From assembly GCA_937900215.1 (NCBI GenBank), contig CALCFH010000059.1, positions 1 through 12,274 on the forward strand: a DNA stretch of 12,274 bases. Direction: 5' to 3'. The stretch is from an uncultured Cryomorphaceae bacterium (GTDB lineage Bacteria > Bacteroidota > Bacteroidia > Flavobacteriales > Schleiferiaceae). Positions 1 to 7,213 of this stretch are shown in pieces. A program made the translations under genes and the position numbers. Below the pieces are notes generated by a model. It did not search any database and was not told the DNA's origin. It worked only from the letters and a program-made list of their open reading frames with translations. Position 1 is the stretch's first letter. Each line of letters opens with the position of its first letter.

Positions 1-1
1 C

Positions 2-766
2 AATTGTGTTGTTTTTTATCCGTGGTATTTCAAAACAAATGAGCACACATTAAGTCCGGAGAAACTACAGCGTTTCTTAGATCGAGTAGATCCAAAAAGA
101 GAAAAGGGTATCGGAGGGCATCCCCTTCGTCCGAATGATCAAATCATGAAGGACTACTTCACCTTTACCTTTTTGCGCGATCCTATAAAGAGGTATTTAA
201 GCTATTATCTTTTCATCACCCAGCATTTAAAAATAAAGATCAGTTTAGAACAATATCTAAATGATCCCTATTTCCATAATTTCATGACTGGGAGAATGAG
301 CGCCACCAAGGATATAGACGAGGCCTTGAAGCGTTTAAATCAAATGTCATTTGTTGGATTAACCGAGAGGTATGCAGAAAGTATGCAGGCTCTGAAGAGC
401 TTAAATCCAGGTTTTATCGACAGACTTTTTCTTTCCAACAGCAGGGAAGCTAAGAATGATTATTTAGAGTTTTACAGTGCTTTGTCTTCCAAAGATCAAG
501 ATAAAGTATTGCGAAATAATCAGCTAGACAGTCAGTTGTATCAAAGAGGCAAAGAACTGAATACCCATAGTCTAAAAGACATTGGTTCTGCCAATTCCAG
601 TTTTGAAAGCATTTCAGATCAAGAATTGAATGAGCGTTTATTAATCTCAAAAAAATATAGAAGAAGTCATTATTTACTGCACGACTTTCGAATTTCCTTT
701 AGCACGAAACTATTTACGGGCAACAGAGCTTTTCTCACCCAAGTTCAGCACAAGTCTCAATCATGA
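2..766 (+). CDS. Sulfotransferase family protein, 5'-truncated by the window edge
   Basis: The frame is open from base 2, so the gene begins before the window; 254 residues are visible. The key sign is the PAPS 3'-phosphate-binding motif, FLRDPIKRYLSYY (visible residues 57-69: Arg59-Asp-Pro, Ser67), preceded by GHPLRPND (39-46). This pairing is typical of Golgi-type/sulfotransferase-2 families and their bacterial relatives. The N-terminal 5'-phosphosulfate loop would lie upstream and cannot be checked. The first internal ATG (146) would cut off the GHP region and is unlikely to be the real start. Expected activity is transfer of sulfate from PAPS to a glycan hydroxyl in the cytoplasm or at the membrane; the acceptor is unknown. 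Its stop overlaps the next start (ATGA at 763-766), so it is translationally coupled to the sugar genes, which points to sulfation of the polysaccharide made here. The fold family is fairly sure; the substrate is inference. Confidence 0.8.
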   Translation, partial: NCVVFYPWYFKTNEHTLSPEKLQRFLDRVDPKREKGIGGHPLRPNDQIMKDYFTFTFLRDPIKRYLSYYLFITQHLKIKISLEQYLNDPYFHNFMTGRMSATKDIDEALKRLNQMSFVGLTERYAESMQALKSLNPGFIDRLFLSNSREAKNDYLEFYSALSSKDQDKVLRNNQLDSQLYQRGKELNTHSLKDIGSANSSFESISDQELNERLLISKKYRRSHYLLHDFRISFSTKLFTGNRAFLTQVQHKSQS

Positions 767-1824
767 AAAAGTACCTCGTAGCCCCTTTTACTGAGAAGCG
801 ATTTAAAGGAGGCATAACGCATCTCGCCAATTTATTAGTAGAAGAATATCCAGATTCTGAAGTCATCAATACCTTAGTTGTTGAAGGAGGAGACGATACA
901 AAAGGGAAGTTGAAATGGGTAAACATTCAATCTTCCATGGGCCTCATGGCGCGTTTGTGGAAAGTAGAGCCCTCTTCCTTAGTTCATTTCCATACATCTA
1001 TATCCATCGCCTTTTTGAAAGATATGATTGTGTGTCTGCCTATACTACTTTTCAAAAATGTGAAGCTAGTTTGGCATATCCATTATGCGGTTTATGAGGA
1101 TGTTTTCCACTATGAAGGGAAGATGAAGTTCTTTTATAAATGGTTCTTACAGAAATGTGCTGTAGTAGTTTGCCTCGGCAAGAATTTCGAACAAGAAGTT
1201 ATTGAGAATTACGGTTTGCGAAATACAGCTTACCTCATGAATCCGAGTACACTCGATATTGAGTGTAAAGAAAAAAGAGGGCAAGGGCCTATTCAGTTTG
1301 CCTTCATGGGCTCACCCGATGCTAGAAAGGGAATCATTGATCTAATGAAAGCGGTTTCTAAAATGCCTAAGGAGGAAGCAGAATTACATATTTACGGCGC
1401 TCCCCTTGAGCCACAAATTGTAACCGAATTCAATAAACTCGTAGAGGAAAACGAAAATTTGGTCTACCACGGCTACATCAGTGGTGCCGATAGAATTGAA
1501 GCCATTTGCAAGTCTGATTTTCTCGTGCTTCCATCAAAGGGGGAAGGACTTCCGCTTGTAATTGTTGAGTACCTCAGCTGTGGAAAGCCGGTAATTGTTA
1601 CCGATGTGGGCGCGAATCGAGATGTGGTTCACAATGGAAAAAATGGAATTTTATTCAAGTATCAAAAATCAGAGGATCTATCCAATGCCCTTCAATCGGC
1701 AAAGGACTGGATGACTGAGGAAAGAAGGCAAATATTAATGGAAGAAAGGAAGCTTTATCATAAAAGCTCTTTCTTTGCAACACTTAATGAAATTTACAAA
1801 CGCGCTGCGATAGAAAAAGTATGA
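763..1824 (+). CDS. Glycosyltransferase family 4 (GT-B fold)
   Basis: A 353-residue retaining GT4-type glycosyltransferase. The N-terminal half has the glycine-rich loop KGGITHLANLL (15-25) and a hydrophobic stretch at about 88-105 that suggests membrane association rather than a true transmembrane span. The C-terminal nucleotide-sugar domain starts near FAFMGSPDARKG (179-190) and holds the EX7E signature, EGLPLVIVE (Glu261 and Glu269), followed by CGKPVIVTDVGANRDVV. Length is normal for GT4. It would add a sugar from a nucleotide donor to a lipid-linked glycan on the cytoplasmic face. It overlaps the sulfotransferase before it and gmd after it by four bases each (ATGA), so all three are in one operon. 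The position before gmd and fcl makes GDP-mannose or GDP-fucose plausible donors, but the sequence does not fix this. Confidence 0.9.
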   Translation: MKKYLVAPFTEKRFKGGITHLANLLVEEYPDSEVINTLVVEGGDDTKGKLKWVNIQSSMGLMARLWKVEPSSLVHFHTSISIAFLKDMIVCLPILLFKNVKLVWHIHYAVYEDVFHYEGKMKFFYKWFLQKCAVVVCLGKNFEQEVIENYGLRNTAYLMNPSTLDIECKEKRGQGPIQFAFMGSPDARKGIIDLMKAVSKMPKEEAELHIYGAPLEPQIVTEFNKLVEENENLVYHGYISGADRIEAICKSDFLVLPSKGEGLPLVIVEYLSCGKPVIVTDVGANRDVVHNGKNGILFKYQKSEDLSNALQSAKDWMTEERRQILMEERKLYHKSSFFATLNEIYKRAAIEKV

Positions 1825-2930
1825 AAAAAGCACTGGTAACTGGAATTACAGGGCAGGATGGAGCTTATTTAGCCGAACTTCTGTTGAAAAAAGGATATGA
1901 AGTTCATGGAGTAAAAAGACGCTCGTCTTTGTTTAATACCGATAGAATTGATCATTTATATCAAGATCCTCATAGTTCAGATGTTCGATTTCATCTGCAT
2001 TACGGAGATCTTTCCGATTCAATGAATATTACTCGATTGATTCAGGAAGTTCAGCCCGATGAGATTTACAATTTAGGTGCAATGTCTCATGTAAGAGTAA
2101 GTTTCGATACTCCAGAATACACCGCAAATGTGGATGGTATTGGCACTTTAAGAATTATGGAAGCGGTTCGATTATTAGGCTTGGCACAAAAGACTAAAAT
2201 CTATCAGGCTTCTACCTCTGAACTCTATGGCCTAGTGCAAGAGGTTCCCCAAAGTGAAAAAACGCCTTTTTATCCTCGTTCACCCTATGCCGTTGCAAAA
2301 ATGTACGGTTACTGGATTACAGTAAATTATCGCGAGGCTTACAATATGTTCGCCTGCAACGGAATCTTATTCAATCACGAATCTCCTTTGAGAGGAGAAA
2401 CCTTTGTAACACGCAAAATTACCCGCGCGGTTTCACGAATCGCCTTGGGCTTGCAAGAGAGCGTGTACATGGGTAACCTAGATGCAAAAAGAGATTGGGG
2501 ACATGCAAAAGATTATGTAGAAGCCATGTGGCTGATTTTGCAACAAGATACTCCTGAAGATTTTGTTATTGCTACGGGTATAACTACGCCTGTGCGCACT
2601 TTCATTGAAATGGCTTTTGCTCATGTGGGAGCCACACTGAGTTGGACTGGTGCTGGAGTGGAAGAAATCGGTTTCATTGCTTCAAGTTCAAAAGAGTTTC
2701 CTATTAAAATAGGGCAAGAGGTGGTGAAAGTAGATCCAAGATATTATAGACCAACGGAAGTAGATCTGCTCCATGGTGATCCGACCAAAGCTCAGCAAAA
2801 ATTGGGTTGGAAGCCAAAATATAGCTTGTCAGGATTGGTAGAAGACATGATGAAAGCCGATTTGGAATTGTTTAAAAAAGACCAATACCTAAGAGAAGCT
2901 GGACATCAAACAATGAACTTCCACGAATAG
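1821..2930 (+). CDS. gmd: GDP-mannose 4,6-dehydratase
   Basis: Converts GDP-D-mannose to GDP-4-keto-6-deoxy-D-mannose, the first committed step toward GDP-L-fucose, in the cytosol. It is an extended short-chain dehydrogenase of 369 residues, the usual Gmd length. Visible motifs are the NADP-binding glycine motif GITGQDG (Gly8, Gly11, Gly14), the family-typical VKRRSS (31-36), STSELYG (131-137) supplying the catalytic Thr132 and Glu134, and YAVAK (Tyr156, Lys160). NHESPLRGETFVTRKIT (185-201) and the later DPRYYRPTEVD segment are highly characteristic of Gmd. It starts inside the stop of the GT4 gene (ATGA) and is followed two bases after its stop by fcl, the next enzyme in the pathway. The same intermediate could also feed GDP-rhamnose or GDP-perosamine, but the adjacent fcl argues for fucose. 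Confidence 0.97.
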   Translation: MKKALVTGITGQDGAYLAELLLKKGYEVHGVKRRSSLFNTDRIDHLYQDPHSSDVRFHLHYGDLSDSMNITRLIQEVQPDEIYNLGAMSHVRVSFDTPEYTANVDGIGTLRIMEAVRLLGLAQKTKIYQASTSELYGLVQEVPQSEKTPFYPRSPYAVAKMYGYWITVNYREAYNMFACNGILFNHESPLRGETFVTRKITRAVSRIALGLQESVYMGNLDAKRDWGHAKDYVEAMWLILQQDTPEDFVIATGITTPVRTFIEMAFAHVGATLSWTGAGVEEIGFIASSSKEFPIKIGQEVVKVDPRYYRPTEVDLLHGDPTKAQQKLGWKPKYSLSGLVEDMMKADLELFKKDQYLREAGHQTMNFHE

Positions 2931-2932
2931 TA

Positions 2933-3859
2933 ATGGAGAAGAATAGCAGCTTTTATATTGCCGGACACCGTGGTATGGTAGGTTCTTCCATTGTGCGAAG
3001 ACTGGAATCCTTGGGATTCACAAATATCATTAAGAGAACATCTAAGGAGTTAGACCTCAGAGACCAAAAAGCGGTTTCTGAATTCTTCCAACAAAACAAA
3101 CCCGATTATGTGTTTCTCGCTGCGGCTAAGGTGGGAGGCATTCATGCGAACAACACCTATAGAGCAGAATTTCTCTATGATAATCTCATCATGGAGGCGA
3201 ATGTGATTGACTCCGCCTACCGTGCAGGGGTTAAAAAACTGATGTTCTTGGGCTCTTCCTGCATTTATCCTAAAATGGCGCAACAGCCTTTGAAAGAAGA
3301 ATATCTACTCAGTGGTTTCTTAGAGTCTACCAACGAGCCCTATGCGATCGCAAAAATTGCGGGTATTAAGTTGTGTGAAACCTATAGAGATCAATACGGT
3401 GCAGATTTCATTAGCGCCATGCCCACCAATTTATATGGACCAGGCGATAATTATGATCTGAATAATTCACACGTACTTCCTGCCATGATTCGAAAGTTTC
3501 ATGAAGCCAAGGTAGAAGGGAAGGAAGTGGTGCATTTATGGGGCGATGGAAGTCCGATGAGGGAGTTTTTACACACCAATGATTTAGCAGAGGCCCTTGT
3601 TTTTCTTATGCAGAATTATTCAGATTCTATGTTCGTCAATGTAGGGTATGGCAGTGATGTTACTATTAAACACCTAGCCGAACTGGTGAAGGAAATTGTA
3701 GGTTTTGAAGGAGATATGGAATGGGATTCTTCTAAGCCAAATGGTACACCCAGGAAATTAATGGATAGCTCGAGATTGCTAAATATGGGTTGGAAACCCA
3801 AAATTGATTTAGAATCCGGTATCCGAAGTGTATATGCAGAATACAGTCAAAGAGCCTAG
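2933..3859 (+). CDS. fcl: GDP-L-fucose synthase (GDP-4-keto-6-deoxymannose 3,5-epimerase/4-reductase)
   Basis: Carries out the epimerisations at C3 and C5 and the NADPH-dependent reduction at C4 that finish GDP-L-fucose. The protein is 308 residues, close to the E. coli enzyme. The NADP motif is AGHRGMVG (10-17). The active site is complete: GSSCIYP (107-113) gives Ser108 and the epimerase Cys110, YAIAK gives Tyr137 and Lys141, and NSH gives His180. These align one residue off E. coli Ser107, Cys109, Tyr136, Lys140 and His179. It starts two bases after gmd, so the pair is co-translated. Its last 32 bases could be overlapped by an upstream ATG of the next gene, but a start ten bases after its stop fits that protein better. 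The symbol wcaG is a synonym. Confidence 0.97.
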   Translation: MEKNSSFYIAGHRGMVGSSIVRRLESLGFTNIIKRTSKELDLRDQKAVSEFFQQNKPDYVFLAAAKVGGIHANNTYRAEFLYDNLIMEANVIDSAYRAGVKKLMFLGSSCIYPKMAQQPLKEEYLLSGFLESTNEPYAIAKIAGIKLCETYRDQYGADFISAMPTNLYGPGDNYDLNNSHVLPAMIRKFHEAKVEGKEVVHLWGDGSPMREFLHTNDLAEALVFLMQNYSDSMFVNVGYGSDVTIKHLAELVKEIVGFEGDMEWDSSKPNGTPRKLMDSSRLLNMGWKPKIDLESGIRSVYAEYSQRA

Positions 3860-3869
3860 CTCAAATCCA

Positions 3870-4676
3870 ATGAAAATAAGTGTCATAACCTGTACATACA
3901 ACAATGTAAACACAGTTGAGAGAGCACTACTTTCTGTCCTGAATCAAAACCATAAAGACGTTGATTACGTAGTAATCGACGGAGGGTCAACGGACGGGAC
4001 ATTGGATGTTTTAAATAAGTATTCATCGCATTTTCAGACTTTTATTTCTGAACCAGATGAAGGCCTATACGATGCCTTGAACAAGGGTATCCGCCATGCG
4101 AAAGGAGAGTATATTGGCTTCCTCCACTCAGATGATTTTTTTATTACGAATGAGGTTGTCTCCAAAATAGAACAGTTCATTCTCTCTTCCTCAAAAAGAC
4201 CTGCGGGGGTTTCTGGGGAAATGGTCTATTTCGCAAAAGAAGGCAGTCGCTTGAGAATGCATAGACGCTACAGTACTTCTCATTTTAAACCATGGCAATT
4301 TCGCTTTGGTGTGATGCCCGGCCATACCGCTACCTTTATCCAAAAGGCAGTGTATGATACATACGGATTGTATCGAACCGATTTTCGAATTGCCGCAGAT
4401 TATGATCTTTTAGTGCGGTTTATTGCTGTTGAGAAATTGCCCTGGAGATATACAGATCAAGTTTGGATTGCCATGCAAATGGGCGGAGTAAGTACTGCCA
4501 ACTTGCAAAGTAATTTTTTGCTTTCTCGTGAAATTGAAAAGCTCTTAAAAGAAAAGAATATATGGACTCACTCTATTCTACTCTACTTTAAGTACGTCTT
4601 TAAATTCTCTAGGAAACTGTATTATTCTATCCGTAAGAAATATGTAGTGGATTGGACAAGCGGATTGGGGAGTTGA
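3870..4676 (+). CDS. Glycosyltransferase family 2 (WcaE-like)
   Basis: An inverting GT-A glycosyltransferase of 268 residues from the chosen start. It begins directly with the family's first strand, MKISVITCTYNN, then IDGGSTDGT (36-44), DEGLYDALNKGI (63-74) and the metal-binding HSDDF (86-90). Later blocks PGHTATFI and RIAADYDLLVRF resemble WcaE-type enzymes of colanic-acid loci. No transmembrane helices are seen, but the C-terminus is basic and aromatic (about residues 235-260) and may lie on the membrane. In-frame ATGs at 3828 and 3834 would add 12-14 atypical residues overlapping fcl; 3870 is preferred because the conserved strand starts there. Lying just downstream of gmd and fcl, it is a reasonable candidate for a fucosyltransferase, but this is inference from neighbourhood. 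It is the last gene before a 95-base gap. Confidence 0.9.
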   Translation: MKISVITCTYNNVNTVERALLSVLNQNHKDVDYVVIDGGSTDGTLDVLNKYSSHFQTFISEPDEGLYDALNKGIRHAKGEYIGFLHSDDFFITNEVVSKIEQFILSSSKRPAGVSGEMVYFAKEGSRLRMHRRYSTSHFKPWQFRFGVMPGHTATFIQKAVYDTYGLYRTDFRIAADYDLLVRFIAVEKLPWRYTDQVWIAMQMGGVSTANLQSNFLLSREIEKLLKEKNIWTHSILLYFKYVFKFSRKLYYSIRKKYVVDWTSGLGS

Positions 4677-4722
4677 GAAAGCTTTAGGTCATCAGTAGTA
4701 GGCACATAAGCAAACTAGAACT

Positions 4723-4738
4723 GAGTCAAGAATGACTC
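4723..4738. repeat. Perfect 6-bp inverted repeat in the gap before the formyltransferase gene
   Basis: GAGTCA, loop AGAA, TGACTC: six perfect pairs with a four-base loop, extended by one T-G wobble. It is about 47 bases after the GT2 stop and 33 bases before the next ATG. No T-run follows on either strand, so it is not a standard intrinsic terminator. It could be a leader hairpin, a processing site or a protein-binding palindrome. AGGGAG at 4753-4758 could serve as a ribosome-binding sequence, though such sites are weak guides in Bacteroidota. Confidence 0.4.
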
Positions 4739-4771
4739 GTATAAAAAGAGAGAGGGAGACTTCAATAGAAT

Positions 4772-5554
4772 ATGAAAATTGTTATTTTAACTCAGTCGGA
4801 TGATTTTTTCATCCCAATTAACATAGATGCTATCCTAAAGAACAGCGATGCGGAAACGGTAATGGTTGCGGTTATCAATTCCAAGGGTTCTTTATCCAAT
4901 AAGAAGAGCTATTTCTTAAAGGGTTTTGGTTATGTGTCTTCCGCCCGTTACGCTTTAAAAATTGTGAATCAGAAATTTCAAGATCTTCTTGATCGCGTTT
5001 TTTCTTGGAAGATTCATGGCGGAATTAAGTCGATGAAATCGATTTGTGAAAAGAATGGAATTCCATTGGTTGAGATCAGCGATCCCAATGATGAACAATT
5101 CTTAGAGACGCTAAAGAGCCACAAGATAGATTTAATTGTTTCTTATTCTGCACCTGTGGTCTTTAAGGAGAAATTATTGACGCTTCCTGAGCATGGATGC
5201 ATTAACCTACATTGCTCTATGCTGCCGAACTATGCCGGTCTTATGCCTAGCTTTTGGGTATTGCACAATATGGAAAAATCGACTGGGGCTACGGTGCATT
5301 ATATGGATACTAAAATCGATAATGGAAAAATCATTAACCAGCAAAAGGTTGATCTAGACTCTAGTGATTCGGTGGTAGATGTAATCCGAAAGACTAAATA
5401 CGTAGGCGGTAAGTTGATCGTAGAAACCATCAAGCAGATTGCAAATGGTACGGTTGAACCCAAGGAAAATAATCTAGACGGAAAGAATTATCATTCTTGG
5501 CCAAAAGAAAAGGACTTTAAAAAATTTAGGGAAAATGGAAAAAGGTTCTGCTAA
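4772..5554 (+). CDS. Formyltransferase-family protein, probable sugar N-formyltransferase
   Basis: A 260-residue member of the formyltransferase fold shared by PurN, Fmt and sugar N-formyltransferases, which use N10-formyl-tetrahydrofolate. The catalytic triad is present: INLHCSMLPNYAG (144-156) gives Asn145 and His147, and VHYMDTKIDNG (175-185) gives Asp183, seven residues after His176 as in PurN. It lacks the C-terminal OB-like domain of methionyl-tRNA formyltransferase and lies among polysaccharide genes, so a nucleotide-linked amino sugar is the likely acceptor. No sugar aminotransferase is visible in the window, so the amino-sugar donor is unknown. The N-terminal third (about 30-95) is less typical and basic. 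Its end overlaps the deacetylase gene by 20 bases, which suggests coupled translation. Family is well supported; substrate is inference. A PurN-like housekeeping role is possible but unlikely here. Confidence 0.82.
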   Translation: MKIVILTQSDDFFIPINIDAILKNSDAETVMVAVINSKGSLSNKKSYFLKGFGYVSSARYALKIVNQKFQDLLDRVFSWKIHGGIKSMKSICEKNGIPLVEISDPNDEQFLETLKSHKIDLIVSYSAPVVFKEKLLTLPEHGCINLHCSMLPNYAGLMPSFWVLHNMEKSTGATVHYMDTKIDNGKIINQQKVDLDSSDSVVDVIRKTKYVGGKLIVETIKQIANGTVEPKENNLDGKNYHSWPKEKDFKKFRENGKRFC

Positions 5555-6386
5555 TAAGAAAACAGCCGTTATATCGATTGATGTAGAGGAGTGGTATCAT
5601 CTGGAGTATTTCGATAGATCTAAGTGCGATGAGAGCGTTTCTGTTCTAGATGGCTTCGATTCATTCGTAGAGTTAGTAGAGAAGTATGGTATTAAATCCA
5701 CCTATTTTATTGTAGGTGAGCTTATAGATTCAGTTCAAGATAAACTGAAGAAGCTCCATTCGAAGGGAAATGATATCGCCCTTCATTCTTGGTCGCATAA
5801 ACGACCAGTGAGCTTAAACGAAGGAGAATTTATACAGGATATGAATCGCTCTTTGGAAGAGATGAAAAAGATTCATTCTGAAAAGTGTGGATATAGAGCT
5901 CCTTGTTTCTCTTTAAATCGCGATTACCTAAATCAGATAATAAACGAAGGCTTTCTCTATGATTCATCTCGAATAAATCAAGAAGAGCATCCTTTATATA
6001 CCAGCTTAGATATTTCCGACTTTAAATCGGTGGTTCCAAATTCCATCTACGATAAAGGAGGCTTTAAGGAGTTTGAAGTTTCTACCATTAAGTTTTTAGG
6101 ATTGAGTATTCCCATCTCGGGTGGAGGATATCTGCGCATTATTCCATGGCCCATTTATTCTATGCTTTTCAAGCGCTACATCAAGAACAACGATCACTAC
6201 AATCTTTTTATCCATCCCTTTGAGCTGAGTTCTAAAAAGATTAAAACGCCTAAGGAAACATCCTTCTTAACCAATTTTCGTTTCAATTATAACCGTAAGA
6301 AAGTGAAAAGGAGAATGGAAAAACTGATTCTGCTTTTGAAGAAAAATGGATTTGAATTTAAAACATTTAAGGAATTGGCTCGATGA
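5535..6386 (+). CDS. Polysaccharide deacetylase, NodB fold with DUF3473-like C-terminus
   Basis: A carbohydrate esterase family 4-type metal-dependent deacetylase of 283 residues. Motif 1 is SIDVEEWYH (14-22; Asp16, Glu18), motif 2 ALHSWSHKRP (82-91; metal ligands His84 and His88), and motif 3 GYRAPCFSL (119-127). The C-terminal half has EFEVSTIKFLG (179-189), ISGGGYLRIIPW (194-205) and FIHPFE (225-230; His227). This arrangement matches the DUF3473 subgroup best known from exosortase (XrtA/PEP-CTERM) exopolysaccharide loci. No signal peptide is seen, so the enzyme appears cytoplasmic and would act on lipid-linked or nucleotide-linked precursors rather than on exported polymer. It overlaps the formyltransferase upstream by 20 bases and the epimerase downstream by four (ATGA). 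The expected reaction removes an N-acyl group (acetyl, or possibly formyl) from an amino sugar; the exact substrate is unknown. Confidence 0.88.
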   Translation: MEKGSANKKTAVISIDVEEWYHLEYFDRSKCDESVSVLDGFDSFVELVEKYGIKSTYFIVGELIDSVQDKLKKLHSKGNDIALHSWSHKRPVSLNEGEFIQDMNRSLEEMKKIHSEKCGYRAPCFSLNRDYLNQIINEGFLYDSSRINQEEHPLYTSLDISDFKSVVPNSIYDKGGFKEFEVSTIKFLGLSIPISGGGYLRIIPWPIYSMLFKRYIKNNDHYNLFIHPFELSSKKIKTPKETSFLTNFRFNYNRKKVKRRMEKLILLLKKNGFEFKTFKELAR

Positions 6387-7213
6387 AAATCCTCATTACG
6401 GGAGTGTCTGGAAGAATAGGTCATGCTTTGCTTGGATATTTTGAAGGACTGGAAAATAGTCAGCTCTATTTTGTTGTAAGAGAGCGCAAAGAAAGCCTAA
6501 GTCAATACGAGCAAATTATCTGGGATTTGAATGAAAAGTCGGATTTCGATTTTTCTGCACTCTATTTCGACCGAGTAATTCACATGGCCGCCATTGCCCA
6601 CCATTCGGGTGCGAAATCGGTATTGGAAGTGAATCAAGCAATGACAACCAATCTGTTGAATGCCGTTAAAGGCAAGTTTGATCAGTTTGTTTTTTTTAGT
6701 TCTATCTCGGTCTATGGAGAGGCGAATCGGAAGTATCCTGTGGAGGTAAATGATGCATGCGATCCTACTAGTTTTTATGGAATTAGCAAGTTAAAAAGCG
6801 AATTGTTTCTCAAACAACATATAGAGAACCTACTCATTTTAAGACTCTGTCCGATGATTGATGGAGAGGGAAGAATAGACTTAGAAAAAAGGATCTTCCT
6901 CCCCAAGACTAAAACGAAGTTTAAATCGCCTTACCCACGTAGTTACAGTTTCTCTACTATCGATTCCATCTGGAGATCACTAAATGATTACTCTTTCAAA
7001 GCACAGAAAAGAGGGGTGTTTAACCTGTCTGATGGGAAGATCTACAGTGAGCAAGAGCTTTTGAAAATGAGTTCAGGCGAGAAAATGGTTTCGCTGCCCA
7101 AAGTTTTAATTGCTCCCCTTTTTGTTATTACAGGTCTTTTCAGAAGTCTTTCAACGGTAAAGAATATCGAGAATACACTTTGGAAACTGTTTAAAGTCAA
7201 TACCTATTCATAG
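6383..7213 (+). CDS. NAD-dependent epimerase/dehydratase (extended SDR), sugar-nucleotide modifying
   Basis: An extended short-chain dehydrogenase with GVSGRIG (Gly7, Gly10, Gly13), HMAAIAHHSG (67-76), FFSSISVYGE (104-113) and YGISK (Tyr132, Lys136). These place it with GalE/WbpV-like enzymes that epimerise or reduce nucleotide sugars at C4. At 276 residues it is shorter than the roughly 300-320 usual for that group, and the end after about residue 235 does not show the normal C-terminal substrate-binding helix and strand. It ends in a basic, hydrophobic tail. No convincing continuation was found in the other frames past the stop. It overlaps the deacetylase gene by four bases (ATGA) and closes the first dense gene run. 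In related loci such an enzyme often sits directly before a WbpL-type transferase and makes its UDP-6-deoxy-HexNAc donor; here the transferase lies 541 bases downstream. That role is inference. Confidence 0.85.
   Translation: MKILITGVSGRIGHALLGYFEGLENSQLYFVVRERKESLSQYEQIIWDLNEKSDFDFSALYFDRVIHMAAIAHHSGAKSVLEVNQAMTTNLLNAVKGKFDQFVFFSSISVYGEANRKYPVEVNDACDPTSFYGISKLKSELFLKQHIENLLILRLCPMIDGEGRIDLEKRIFLPKTKTKFKSPYPRSYSFSTIDSIWRSLNDYSFKAQKRGVFNLSDGKIYSEQELLKMSSGEKMVSLPKVLIAPLFVITGLFRSLSTVKNIENTLWKLFKVNTYS

Noticed and set aside
450..1097. Small open frames on both strands across the sulfotransferase and GT4 genes (450-650, 735-926, 915-1097)
   Set aside because: They are shadows of well-supported genes, with no motifs of their own.
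3828..3869. Upstream in-frame ATGs (3828, 3834) as starts for the GT2 gene
   Set aside because: They add residues that do not belong to the fold and overlap the end of fcl; the ATG at 3870 begins the conserved first strand.
4677..4771. Intrinsic terminator in the gap before the formyltransferase gene
   Set aside because: The hairpin has no following T-run on either strand, so it is recorded only as an inverted repeat.
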